From: Hyphomicrobium sp.
Lineage (GTDB): Bacteria > Pseudomonadota > Alphaproteobacteria > Rhizobiales > Hyphomicrobiaceae
Direction: 5' to 3'
Assembly: GCA_013141015.1 (NCBI GenBank)
Contig: JABFRT010000043.1
Location: forward strand, 17,215-81,214
Length of the DNA: 64,000 nucleotides
The first letter of the stretch is position 1. Each line of letters begins with the position of its first letter. Of this stretch, positions 16,640 through 25,282 are shown one piece after another. Under the pieces are notes generated by a model. That model searched no databases. It had not been told where the DNA came from and worked only from the letters and a program-made list of their open reading frames with translations. The position numbers and the translations under genes were made by a program.

Positions 16640-18106
16640 TTACTCGGCAGCGGACTTGTGCTCTGATTGAAGCTGATCAGTTAACTCGCGGCGCAACGCC
16701 CGTTCAACGATGCGCGGCATGTTTTCAGCAAGCCATGTCTTGAGCATCGGCCGCAGCAAATCGGCGACGGCATCTTCCATTGTGCGCTGGCCGAGGTCAG
16801 CGGGGGGAAGGCGCGAGTTTCTGTGGTGATCGTGGACGACCATCGAGTTCACCGGCGGCGCAAACTCAGGCGACGGCGAACTTTCGAAACTTTCAGGTGC
16901 CGGGGCGGCTGGCGCTTCAAGCGTCTCTTCCAAAACCACTTCAGATTCTTCAATCAGAGGTGCTTCGACGGCCGTATCGACTGCTGCAACATCGACCGGC
17001 GAAACGGGTGCCGGCTCCGGCGTTGAAGGCACTGACACCGGTGGCGCCAACGTTGCGGCAACCGACGGCATTTCAAACCGGGTCGCGGCAGACGGCACCG
17101 GCATTTCAAAAGCAACCACTGGGGCAGCCATTGGCGCCATTTCCAAGGCGGCGGCGGGCCGTGCTTCGTGCTCCAGCGACAAGGCGCTCAGATCAAACAC
17201 AGGTGCAGGTGGCACCGCGGCCAGCGTCTGCGGCTCAGCCTCTTTGACGTCCCCGGCATTCTGGCCGGTGCGCTTTGCCTCTTCGGTCTTCTTCACAAAC
17301 GGAGAGGGCCCGAGATCGAAATCGAAAGGATCGCGCGCAACGCTCACCTCGGCCTTTTCAGCAACGTATCCGTCACGCGACACCTTGAACCCCGGGCGGG
17401 ACTCCGCCGGACGCGCCTCAGCGGGAACCGGAGGGTTTGGCAAAAACGGCATCGCAATTGATTGATCGGCAATGTCAGCTTGTGGCGCAACAGCTTCCGC
17501 ATAGGCCGGTGCCGATTGTACAGCCGCGGCAGGCACTGCCGGAGACAGCGCTTTCGGCGGAACCATGTCGCCCAACAATTCGGACAACTGAGCATCAACG
17601 CTCAGCGCGGCGGCGGGAGTAGCTTCAGGCGGCTGCGTCAGCGCTGCCGGTGCGCGTTCAGCGGTAACGGCCACAACTGCCGGCGCGGGAGCGGACATCG
17701 CCGCGAATGACGGTGCCGCGAACGACGGCTCGATCCGCGCATTGACGGGAGCGGGGGCCGCGGCCTTCGGCATAAACGGTGCGGGCGAGAACGCCGAAAG
17801 GTCGGGTTTGGCGGGCGAAGCGCGCAAGTACGGTTCAGGTGTCACAGGCGACGGTGACGCTGCAGACGGAGATGCCGCCGGTGCAAGCGTTGTGGCCGGT
17901 GCCGCAACGGGTTGCGTTTCGAAAATCGGATCGCGCACAGGAGCTTTGGAGAATGGCGAATGGGACTGCACTGGAGCAGCAGCCCGCATGACTGGAGCAT
18001 TTGTTGGGGCTGGCCGCGAGCCGGGCGGATCTTCGGCAATGATCTTGCGGATCGAGGCCAGGATGTCTTCCATGCTCGGTTCGTTGCTGGCATCAAGTCT
18101 CGTCAT
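16640..18106 (-). CDS. PopZ-like DUF2497 protein, copy 2 (long form)
   Basis: The product has 488 residues. The N-terminus SMEDILASIRKIIAEDPPG is the canonical PopZ/DUF2497 helix, and the C-terminus LLRPMLKTWLAENMPRIVE the oligomerisation helices. Between them lie about 370 residues of Ala/Pro/Glu/Val-rich, probably disordered linker with many near-repeated AAPAP-type segments, far longer than the linker of typical PopZ (Caulobacter PopZ is 177 residues, established). The start at 18106 follows GAAGG; the frame extends upstream by 24 residues without a better site. With copy 1 next door, the cell likely has two polar matrix proteins of different size. Confidence 0.82.
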   Translation of the reverse strand: MTRLDASNEPSMEDILASIRKIIAEDPPGSRPAPTNAPVMRAAAPVQSHSPFSKAPVRDPIFETQPVAAPATTLAPAASPSAASPSPVTPEPYLRASPAKPDLSAFSPAPFMPKAAAPAPVNARIEPSFAAPSFAAMSAPAPAVVAVTAERAPAALTQPPEATPAAALSVDAQLSELLGDMVPPKALSPAVPAAAVQSAPAYAEAVAPQADIADQSIAMPFLPNPPVPAEARPAESRPGFKVSRDGYVAEKAEVSVARDPFDFDLGPSPFVKKTEEAKRTGQNAGDVKEAEPQTLAAVPPAPVFDLSALSLEHEARPAAALEMAPMAAPVVAFEMPVPSAATRFEMPSVAATLAPPVSVPSTPEPAPVSPVDVAAVDTAVEAPLIEESEVVLEETLEAPAAPAPESFESSPSPEFAPPVNSMVVHDHHRNSRLPPADLGQRTMEDAVADLLRPMLKTWLAENMPRIVERALRRELTDQLQSEHKSAAE

Positions 18107-18529
18107 ACCGCACCTTCTCGAAGTCCCGCCGCGCCCAATGCTCAAGCCCGGCTCACCGGCGAACACTGCCCTTTGCAAAACCGGGCTGATCGTTCACCGC
18201 GCCGCATGCCTTGCCCCGCACCCATCTTTCGACTCCGCCAGGGCCACCACCGTGGCAGGTTGCACAATAGCGGGCAACGCCACCCTTGCAGTTATCCCCG
18301 AAGGACGGCACTCTCAAGGCAAAAAACCGTGTCTGAGCGCAAACTTTTGTTTCAATTCGGGACGGCGGTGTCTGGCCCAACTAAAAACCCACGCGGACCG
18401 CCGCTAAAAGGCCAACGATTTCCCCAACCCGCTGCGCGGCGTGGGAAGATATAAAATCGGCGACACTGAGCGGTTCGCGGTCAAACGAGACGACGACCAG
18501 CAGCAGACCAGCCAACGCAGCCGCACCGG
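18107..18529. other. Intergenic region tolC-like copy 1 / PopZ-like copy 2
   Basis: 423 bases between the 3' end of the leftward tolC-like gene and the 5' end of the leftward long PopZ-like gene. It should carry the promoter of the latter and a terminator of the former, but no convincing hairpin with T-run was seen apart from a weak AACCGG/CCGGTT palindrome at the tolC stop (18533-18544). No gene with a ribosome-binding site was found. Confidence 0.35.
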
Positions 18530-20002
18530 CTATTTAACCGGTGCAGGTTCGGTGCGCGTATTCCAAGTATCGATGTGTTCGCTACGCCCATCATCGTGGG
18601 TGATATCGATTCCCCACCATTTGCGGCGCACTTCATCGTAATGCACTTCAGGATTATAAACGGTCGATGCCGCGCCGACTTCTTGCACGCTCAGGCGGCC
18701 GATAGCCGAGATCACCGAATAGGTGGCCACCAGCACGTTGCGCTTGGTTGTCTCCAGCTGAACCTGCGACTGCAGCAGCTCCTGCTGCGCGTTCAACACT
18801 TCAATCAGCGTGCGCTGGCCGACTTTTTCTTCTTCACGCACACCATTCAGCGCCGTGCGATTGGCTTCGATCTGCGCCTTGTCGGACTCACGTTGCGCCT
18901 TGAAGCCGACGAGCTGCGACCAAGCCTGAACCACTTGCGATTGAACAGCGGCGCGGGCCTGCTCGATTTCCTGAATGCGGGCCAGATGCGTATGTTTCTG
19001 CTGGCGCACGCGAGCATGAACTTCGCCGCCGTTGGCGTAGATCGGCACATTCAGACGGCCAACAATGGAGGCCGACTCGGAACGTTCTGTGCTGCCGCCG
19101 GAATCGAAGCGGTCCTGATAACTCGCCTCAAGCTGCGCTTCCGGCAGCAGCTCGCCGCGAATCTGATCGACCTGGTAACGCGCGCCCTGTTCTGCGTACA
19201 GCGCGCCGACGATCTGCGGATTTTCCTTGGTGCCGATGCCAATCGCTTCATCCACCGAACGCGGCAGAAGTTTTGAATTAGGATTCGGCTCGGCCAGGTT
19301 CTGCGGCGGATTGCCGACCACTTGCTCGTAAACCGCACGGCTCGATTTCAAGTTGGCTTTGGCCAGATCAAGCTCCGACTGGCCAAGCGCGCGGCGGGCT
19401 TCGGCCTGCGAAACGTCTGTCTTTGTCACTTCGCCGACCGCGAAACGGTCCTTGGTGGCTTTGAGTTCTGTGCCGAGAAAGTTGAGGTTGTTCTCGCGCA
19501 GCTTCACAATCGCCTGGTCGCGCACAACGTTACCGTAGGCTGTCACCGCATCGAGCAAAACGCCCTGCTCGACGTTGCGGAGCTGCTCGCGGCCCGCGCG
19601 CACGCCGGCTTCAGCGGCGTTGACGGCGTTGGTTGTCTGAAAGCCGCGGAACACAGGCTGCACAAGTTGCACAGCGTACCCGCGCGGTGAAAAGGAATTC
19701 GATTGCGAACGGCCGGTGTCAGGCACAACCTTGGTCGATTGGCGGCCTACGTCGGCCGTCGCCCGCAAGTCCGGCCGATAGCCGGAATTTGCCCGTGCCA
19801 CGTCTTCATCCGTCGCCCGCAGCAGCGCGCGCTGCGCGTCGAGTTGCGGATTATAGCGATAGGCTTGCGCCAACGTATCGATCAGGTTTTCAGCACGCAC
19901 CTGCGGAGCGTTCAGCATGGCACCGCCGCTCAAAACGGCAGCGCCGATCAGCCAGCGGCAGGTCAGCCGCGAAAACTGACGTTGAAGACCTGAACCCTGC
20001 AT
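18530..20002 (-). CDS. TolC-family outer-membrane efflux protein, copy 1
   Basis: The product has 490 residues: an N-terminal basic region with hydrophobic core (LIGAAVLSGGAMLNAPQVRA) ending in a signal-peptidase site. It then has two OEP repeats, each a beta-strand pair and long coiled-coil helices, as in TolC. ENLIDTLAQAYRYNPQLDAQRA marks the first repeat, and NQRxVQVEVLNAQQELLQSQ-like sequence (EKVGQRTLIEVLNAQQELLQ) marks the end of the second. TolC trimers form the outer-membrane duct of RND pumps and type I secretion. A close paralogue follows at 20246. Which system this copy serves is unknown. Confidence 0.9.
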   Translation of the reverse strand: MQGSGLQRQFSRLTCRWLIGAAVLSGGAMLNAPQVRAENLIDTLAQAYRYNPQLDAQRALLRATDEDVARANSGYRPDLRATADVGRQSTKVVPDTGRSQSNSFSPRGYAVQLVQPVFRGFQTTNAVNAAEAGVRAGREQLRNVEQGVLLDAVTAYGNVVRDQAIVKLRENNLNFLGTELKATKDRFAVGEVTKTDVSQAEARRALGQSELDLAKANLKSSRAVYEQVVGNPPQNLAEPNPNSKLLPRSVDEAIGIGTKENPQIVGALYAEQGARYQVDQIRGELLPEAQLEASYQDRFDSGGSTERSESASIVGRLNVPIYANGGEVHARVRQQKHTHLARIQEIEQARAAVQSQVVQAWSQLVGFKAQRESDKAQIEANRTALNGVREEEKVGQRTLIEVLNAQQELLQSQVQLETTKRNVLVATYSVISAIGRLSVQEVGAASTVYNPEVHYDEVRRKWWGIDITHDDGRSEHIDTWNTRTEPAPVK

Positions 20003-20245
20003 TCACCATCACCCGCATGTTGCGCTCGTCTCAGCTGATATCCGGTGCTGAGCGACTCTCAAACTCTTTTTTAACTAAAAGAGAGGGGTAGCCTGATTCG
20101 CGCGCTGCTCATCCGGACCGAGCCACGCCGATCCACAGATCATAGAGGAGATGTGTCGAGGCGGGCACGCCTTGGCGGCGGTAACGCACGCTTTCTATCC
20201 GCCTGCGTTGCGAATATCCCACAGATCGGATTGAGGAAAAGCCGG

Positions 20246-21721
20246 TTATTCGACGATTTCGCCTGAACCATCGTCCGGGTCGGTCGCTTGGTAGGCTTCA
20301 CGATAGCCGTCAGCATGGGTGATGGCGATGCCAAACCAGTTGCTGCGCGCCTCTTCGAAATGCGCTTGCGGGTTATAGATATCGGTGCCCAATTCCAGTG
20401 TTTCCGCGTTCAACGCACCGACCTGGGCCAGCATTTGATAACTGGATACCACCACTTCCCGGCGCGTCGAGATCAGGTCGATTTGCGCGTTGAGGTATTC
20501 CTGTTCGGCGTTCAGCACATCGAGCAGCGTGCGTTGGCCGACCTTTTCTTCTTCGCGCACGCCTTCCAGCGCCATCCGGTTCGCCTCAACTTGAACCTTA
20601 TCGGACTTGAGCTGAGCCCGTGCCGCCATCAATTGCGACCACGCCGATGTGACGTTGGCTTGGGTTTCCGTCCGCGCCTGCTCGATTTCCTGGATGCGGG
20701 ACACGTGGGTGTGCTTGGCTTGGCGCACGCGGGCGCGGATTTCACCGCCGTCATAAAGCGGAATATTGACCCGGCCTGAAATGCTTGCGGATTCCTGCTG
20801 GTCGAACGCCGCATTCGGATCTTCGCGATGGGCGAAGCTGGCTTCGACGTTGACCTCGGGCAGCAACTCACCACGTACCTTATCGACGGCGAAGCGCGCC
20901 GCTTCCTCGCGGTACTGAGCCGAGTTGACGTTCGGGTTCTGCTGTTCAGCCAATTGCCAGGCTTCTTCAATCGATTTCGGCAGCTGCTTCAAGCGCAGCG
21001 ACGGCATGCCCAATCCTGTTGGTGCATGCCCCACGACACGCTCATAGTTGGCGCGCGACGTTTTGAGATTGGCACGCGCCAGATCTGACGCCGACACCGC
21101 GCGCGCGCGGCGGGCCTGAGCCTGGGCAACGTCGGTCTTGGTGACTTCCTTGACGGCGCGGCGGGTCTCGGCCGCTTCGAGGTCGCGACTGAGAACAGCG
21201 ACGTTGTTTTCGCGAATCCGCAGTATTTCCATGTCGCGCACCACGTCCATGTAGGCCGTCACGGCCTCCAGCAGCACGGTGGTTTCAACAAGGCGCAGAT
21301 TTTCGCGGCCGGCTTTGACCGCGGCGTTGGCTTCGGCCACATCGCTGACCGAGCGAAAGCCGTTGAAAACCGATTGGCGCATGGACAGGGTATAGCCCCA
21401 GGGATTGCTTTCGCCCGCTGTCGCCGATGCCGGCTTTGACTCCGTCCGCTGGCGTCCGATATCGGCCGATCCGTTGACGGTCGGGCGGAAGCCGGATTCG
21501 GCCCGGCTCACATCTTCATCGGTCGCCCTCAATCTGGCGCGTTCGGAATCGAGTTTGGGATTGGTCTGATAGGCGGCGCTGAGCGCATCGCGAATGCTTT
21601 CAGCCGATGCGGGCGCGGCGCTGAAACAGGCCAAAGCGGCGGCAAGCGCGGTCATACTGACCCCACTCCGCCAGACCGGTCCAGTCCAGCCGTTCGCTCC
21701 TCGACGCCCAAACATCAACAT
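20246..21721 (-). CDS. TolC-family outer-membrane efflux protein, copy 2
   Basis: The product has 491 residues and the same layout as copy 1: signal segment (VSMTALAAALACFSAAPASA), first OEP repeat from ESIRDALSAAYQTNPKLDSE, and second-repeat signature KVGQRTLLDVLNAEQEYLNA. The two share long blocks such as LRATDEDV and TKTDVAQAQARRA or near versions, so they are a tandem duplication that has diverged. The start at 21721 is chosen because GGAG lies six bases upstream; ATGs at 21733 and 21715 are alternatives. It is divergent in sequence from copy 1 mostly in loops. Either copy could be the missing outer-membrane partner of the metal pump at 25.3-30.2 kb (inference). Confidence 0.9.
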   Translation of the reverse strand: MLMFGRRGANGWTGPVWRSGVSMTALAAALACFSAAPASAESIRDALSAAYQTNPKLDSERARLRATDEDVSRAESGFRPTVNGSADIGRQRTESKPASATAGESNPWGYTLSMRQSVFNGFRSVSDVAEANAAVKAGRENLRLVETTVLLEAVTAYMDVVRDMEILRIRENNVAVLSRDLEAAETRRAVKEVTKTDVAQAQARRARAVSASDLARANLKTSRANYERVVGHAPTGLGMPSLRLKQLPKSIEEAWQLAEQQNPNVNSAQYREEAARFAVDKVRGELLPEVNVEASFAHREDPNAAFDQQESASISGRVNIPLYDGGEIRARVRQAKHTHVSRIQEIEQARTETQANVTSAWSQLMAARAQLKSDKVQVEANRMALEGVREEEKVGQRTLLDVLNAEQEYLNAQIDLISTRREVVVSSYQMLAQVGALNAETLELGTDIYNPQAHFEEARSNWFGIAITHADGYREAYQATDPDDGSGEIVE

Positions 21722-21831
21722 CCACAGCTCCAAGCACGTTGGGAATATTCGCGTTCCCCAAGGCGTGATTGGCTGCTGATTCGCTAAATGAAAGGTAAAG
21801 CTTGCTCGGGCCTGTTAACGCGCCGGTCAAA

Positions 21832-21913
21832 GACTTGGGCCGGCGAAGACTTGGGCCGGCGAAGACTTGGGCCCGCAAAGACGTGGGCCCGCGCAAAGAC
21901 TTGGGTCCGCAAA
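21832..21913. repeat. 16-bp short tandem repeat, five units
   Basis: Five tandem units of GACTTGGGCCGGCGAA and close variants (GACTTGGGCCCGCAAA and one 18-base unit) lie at 21832, 21848, 21864, 21880 and 21898. They sit between the start of tolC-like copy 2 and the stop of the leftward methyltransferase gene at 21987. No T-run or coding frame with support overlaps. Direct-repeat operator or slippage tract are both possible. Confidence 0.85.
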
Positions 21914-21986
21914 GACGCGCCTGCGCGTCCGCGCGCTGCCACGCAAAGCCACGACCGCCCGGCCAGCGCCCAACGTCGCTACAGCT

Positions 21987-22700
21987 TTAAAACGCGAACG
22001 CCTTGGCGCGGGCAAAACCCGGCAGGCACGTTGCTGCCGCTTCAAAGGCCACGCGGCGCGACACAGCGACTTGATCTTGCGTGCCAGTGTTCTGCAACAC
22101 AACGGCACGGCCGACACCGCCAGAGGTCCCGCCAGAATACTCAATCGCCGCCAGCCGTCCCTTAGGTGCCAGCTGCGTTATCAGCGCGTCCGGCACGCGT
22201 TCAACCGCACCTTCGATGACAATAACGTCATACGGCGCATCCGCTGCCCATCCCGCTTCAAGCGGACCTGTGACGCAACTGACGTTGTTAACGGTCCGTT
22301 CGGCGAGAGCGGCTTTGGCGGCAGCGGTCCCTGCCGCATCACACTCAAGCGCCACGACCTGACCTGCCATGCCAGCAATCACAGCCGCCGAATACCCAGA
22401 AAGCGCGCCGATGATCAGAACCTTATCGCCCGCATCGACACTGGCTGCTTGCAGCAGCCGGGCAAAAGTCCGGGGTGCCATCAGGCTGCGTCCTGGTGCC
22501 ACGGTCAGCGGGTCATCCATGTAGGCGAGCGTGGCAAGCGCTGCCGGCACGAAGCGTTCGCGCGGCACGGCCTGCATGGCGGTCGTAATGCGGCGATCCG
22601 TGACGTCGCTCGGGCGAACTTGGCTTTCGACCATGTTTTTGCGCTGAAGAGCGCTCATCGCCAAGCGTTCTGCTGCCTGTTCCGCCACCAATTCCGCCAT
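21987..22700 (-). CDS. Protein-L-isoaspartate O-methyltransferase family protein
   Basis: The product has 237 residues. MVESQVRPSDVTDRRI and AVPRERFVP match the N-terminal part of PCMT proteins, and the SAM-binding motif I is LIIGALSGYSAAVIAG (normally VLEIGTGSGYxxA; the invariant first acidic residue and glycine pair are changed to IGALSG). Motif II-like VVALECDA follows. The family repairs isoaspartyl residues (EC 2.1.1.77) using SAM, but the altered motif I suggests a divergent member that may not be a bona fide Pcm. A pcm-like gene next to tolC is a common order in alphaproteobacteria. It lies 266 bases upstream of tolC-like copy 2, on the same strand. Confidence 0.8.
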   Translation of the reverse strand: MAELVAEQAAERLAMSALQRKNMVESQVRPSDVTDRRITTAMQAVPRERFVPAALATLAYMDDPLTVAPGRSLMAPRTFARLLQAASVDAGDKVLIIGALSGYSAAVIAGMAGQVVALECDAAGTAAAKAALAERTVNNVSCVTGPLEAGWAADAPYDVIVIEGAVERVPDALITQLAPKGRLAAIEYSGGTSGGVGRAVVLQNTGTQDQVAVSRRVAFEAAATCLPGFARAKAFAF

Positions 22701-22958
22701 GTCGTCCGTCTCCCATGCCGCCGCCGGAAGCGCTGCGACGATCCCCTCTGGGGGACCTGCAACGCAGGTATATGCGGTTACTGCCTATACGCGACCCGAC
22801 GCGGCGATGCGACGGGAAAGCCGTCGCAGGGAAAGATTTGATTGACCGTGAACGGCTTGTAAAAACTTACCGCTGTATGGTAGACGCCGGTTCCGGTTTG
22901 GTGGCGTGCGTTACGCGTCAGCTGGACGTGCTGCCCCCAAGGCAGTGCAATGCGTTGA

Positions 22959-23032
22959 GGCCACGTGGCGGAGTGGTGACGCAGAGGACTGCAAATCCTC
23001 GTACCCCGGTTCAATTCCGGGCGTGGCCTCCA
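22959..23032 (+). tRNA. tRNA-Cys (GCA)
   Basis: The cloverleaf folds: acceptor GGCCACG with CGTGGCC, anticodon arm GAGGACTGCAAATCCTC with anticodon GCA, T arm with GGTTCAATTCC, and encoded CCA at 23030-23032. Confidence 0.93.
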
Positions 23033-23149
23033 ATTCTCCGTGCGGCTCTGCGTGCGTCAAAGCCGACCGGGATGACGTTAAAAAGATCCTCGCCACGGGC
23101 GGTGAGTTCTGTTAATCGGAACGCCCTGCCTCAATTAGAGGTCCGGTAT

Positions 23150-23224
23150 TCCGCGGTAGCTCAGTGGTAGAGCGTTCGACTGTTAATCGAATGGTCGTAG
23201 GTTCGAATCCTACCCGCGGAGCCA
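23150..23224 (+). tRNA. tRNA-Asn (GTT)
   Basis: Acceptor TCCGCGG pairs with CCGCGGA, the D arm GCTCAGTGGTAGAGC is typical, the anticodon loop CTGTTAA gives GTT, the T loop is GTTCGAATCC, and CCA is encoded (23222-23224). It is 117 bases after tRNA-Cys, so the two may be co-transcribed. Confidence 0.95.
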
Positions 23225-23501
23225 GTAGTCTTTCTCAAATCGCCAGCGACGTCGTGTGCTTATCTTTGTTGGCCCATGTTCGTGTGCCCGTCTTCGTGGA
23301 CCCGTCGTGGACGGGTTGACGCGGCCTGCTGACACGATCTTCATTTGCATTGAGCTTGATCCTGCGTCACGCGGATTTGCGGGCGGCGTGCCCGCCATTG
23401 GTGTTGGCAGGCGCCGCATATTGCGGGACTGATGTGTCCGGACTTCCTGAGACGAGTCATTGCGGTTTAAATGCACTCAACCGAACCGCGAGGGAGCCGT
23501 C

Positions 23502-24458
23502 GTGGACAATCACGATCACAGCCATGACCACCACGGCCATGACGGCCACCACCCCAGCGATGCGCACCCTCATGCTCATGCGCCGCAAGATTTCGGCCGC
23601 GCGTTTCTCATCGGCATTGCGCTCAACACCGGCTTTGTCGTGATCGAAGCCGTCTACGGCATCCTCGCCAACTCAATGGCACTGCTGGCGGATGCCGGGC
23701 ACAATCTCAGCGATGTGTTTGGTCTGCTTGTGGCTTGGGGTGCTGCAACGCTCGGCAAACGCGCGCCAACGCCCCGCTATACCTACGGCCTTCGCTCGTC
23801 ATCGATCCTTGCTGCACTCGCCAATGCGATTTTGCTTTTGATCGCGGTCGGCGCCATCACCTGGGAAGCGATTGGCCGTTTCTCGGCACCAGAGGCGGTC
23901 GCCAGCCAGACGGTGATGATGGTTGCAGCCATTGGCATCGCCATCAACGCCGCGACGGCATGGCTGTTCATGTCCGGCCGGGACGACGATTTGAATATCA
24001 AAGGCGCCTACCTGCATATGGCTGCGGATGCCGCCGTTTCTCTCGGCGTCGTTGTGGCGGCAGCCATCATACTCGCGACGGGGTGGCTATGGATCGATCC
24101 GTTGGTCAGCCTGGCGATTGCGGCAGTGATTGTCTGGGGAACCTGGGGTCTGCTGCGCGACGCCGCCACGCTCGCGGTTCACGGCGTGCCATCCGGCATC
24201 AGCACGTCTGATGTGCGCCAGGCGCTGGTCACACTCCCCGGCGTGTCATCTATTCATGATCTGCACATCTGGGCCATCAGCACCACTGAAACGGCGCTGA
24301 CCTGCCACCTCGTGATGCCCGAGGGCTGCCCATCCGACGGTTTTCTGGCCAGCTGTGCGCGGCTGTTGGCCGACCGCTTCAAGATCAACCATGTCACACT
24401 CCAGATCGAGCGGGGCGGCGGCGTTGCATGCGCCCTGCTACCCGATACCGTCGTGTAA
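23502..24458 (+). CDS. Cation diffusion facilitator (CDF) metal exporter
   Basis: The product has 318 residues. The GTG start at 23502 follows GAGGGAG; an earlier TTG frame is unlikely. A histidine-rich cytoplasmic N-terminus (NHDHSHDHHGHDGHH) is followed by six membrane segments. The metal-site motif in TM2 is LADAGHNLSDVFGL (HxxxD), and a matching HMAADAAVSLGVV is in TM5, which is the ZitB/CzcD-type arrangement that exports Zn2+, Co2+ or Cd2+ by proton exchange. A C-terminal cytoplasmic ferredoxin-like domain (about 230-318) is present. It heads the same-strand metal cluster ending at 30623. Confidence 0.93.
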   Translation: MDNHDHSHDHHGHDGHHPSDAHPHAHAPQDFGRAFLIGIALNTGFVVIEAVYGILANSMALLADAGHNLSDVFGLLVAWGAATLGKRAPTPRYTYGLRSSSILAALANAILLLIAVGAITWEAIGRFSAPEAVASQTVMMVAAIGIAINAATAWLFMSGRDDDLNIKGAYLHMAADAAVSLGVVVAAAIILATGWLWIDPLVSLAIAAVIVWGTWGLLRDAATLAVHGVPSGISTSDVRQALVTLPGVSSIHDLHIWAISTTETALTCHLVMPEGCPSDGFLASCARLLADRFKINHVTLQIERGGGVACALLPDTVV

Positions 24459-24606
24459 AAACGTTGCGTCATGCACGCCCAAGGAAATTTGGGCCCACCC
24501 AGGAAGACGCTGGGCAACCCAGTTTAGCCGTATTCCTGTCCAGTATATTACGCTCAAGAAACCATGCGCCTTTGCAAGCCTTGACGATCCACGCAAATGG
24601 CAGTCT

Positions 24607-25116
24607 ATGGACATGATGCTCAAAACGCTGCGCCTCGCGGTCATTCGGGCCCTTGTTGCTGTTATCGCCTGCGGTAACGGGCTGAGCTTTGCCGCGTCTG
24701 CCATGCAGCACATAACAGTGCAGGACACCGCCACCAACGTCGCGCGCATCGCGGCGTCCGTCAGTCCCGCCGCCCACGATCATAGCCAGCACCACCATGG
24801 CCAGCCTTCCAGTCACGATCATCATGCGATGGCTGCGCATTCCAGCGCCCCGGATCCATCGGCCATCTCGGATCATTCCGCGATGACAGAGCCTGAGCCC
24901 TGCAACGGCGCAAACTGCTTGACGGACGATCAACCAAGCGAACCATGCTGCCATACGCAAGGCCATTGCTGCTTGTCGTTTGTTACGCTGCCGCCTGCCG
25001 CCAATGACCTGGAACGCGTGCAGCGCGACAGTGCCATGCTGTTCGATGCCGGACAGTCCGTGCCGCTCGGCGCAATTATCTATCCGCTTCTGCGCCCGCC
25101 GCGCGCCGCCGTCTGA
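24607..25116 (+). CDS. His/Cys-rich putative periplasmic protein
   Basis: The product has 169 residues and is not assigned to a family with certainty (DUF2946-like proteins near copper genes are a loose resemblance). MLKTLRLAVIRALVAVIACG forms a signal peptide. A central histidine-rich stretch (about residues 56-79, HDHSQHHHGQPSSHDHH) is followed by cysteines in EPCNGANC, EPCCHTQGHCC, giving a possible metal-binding cluster. Its place between the CDF exporter (149 bases upstream) and the MFP gene (166 bases downstream) suggests periplasmic metal buffering. Confidence 0.6.
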   Translation: MDMMLKTLRLAVIRALVAVIACGNGLSFAASAMQHITVQDTATNVARIAASVSPAAHDHSQHHHGQPSSHDHHAMAAHSSAPDPSAISDHSAMTEPEPCNGANCLTDDQPSEPCCHTQGHCCLSFVTLPPAANDLERVQRDSAMLFDAGQSVPLGAIIYPLLRPPRAAV

Positions 25117-25282
25117 TCCACGGAATCCGGCCACATCTGAGATTCCGCGGCAGTCCCCAGCACGGCTCCGGCACAATGCCTCGCCAATAGCGCGGCACGC
25201 GTCACCCTAGAGGTTGGCGCGTTTTCGAAACCCTCGCCAGCCCTGCTGAAGCTCTCATTCCTTTTCCGGATAGGCTTCCGCC

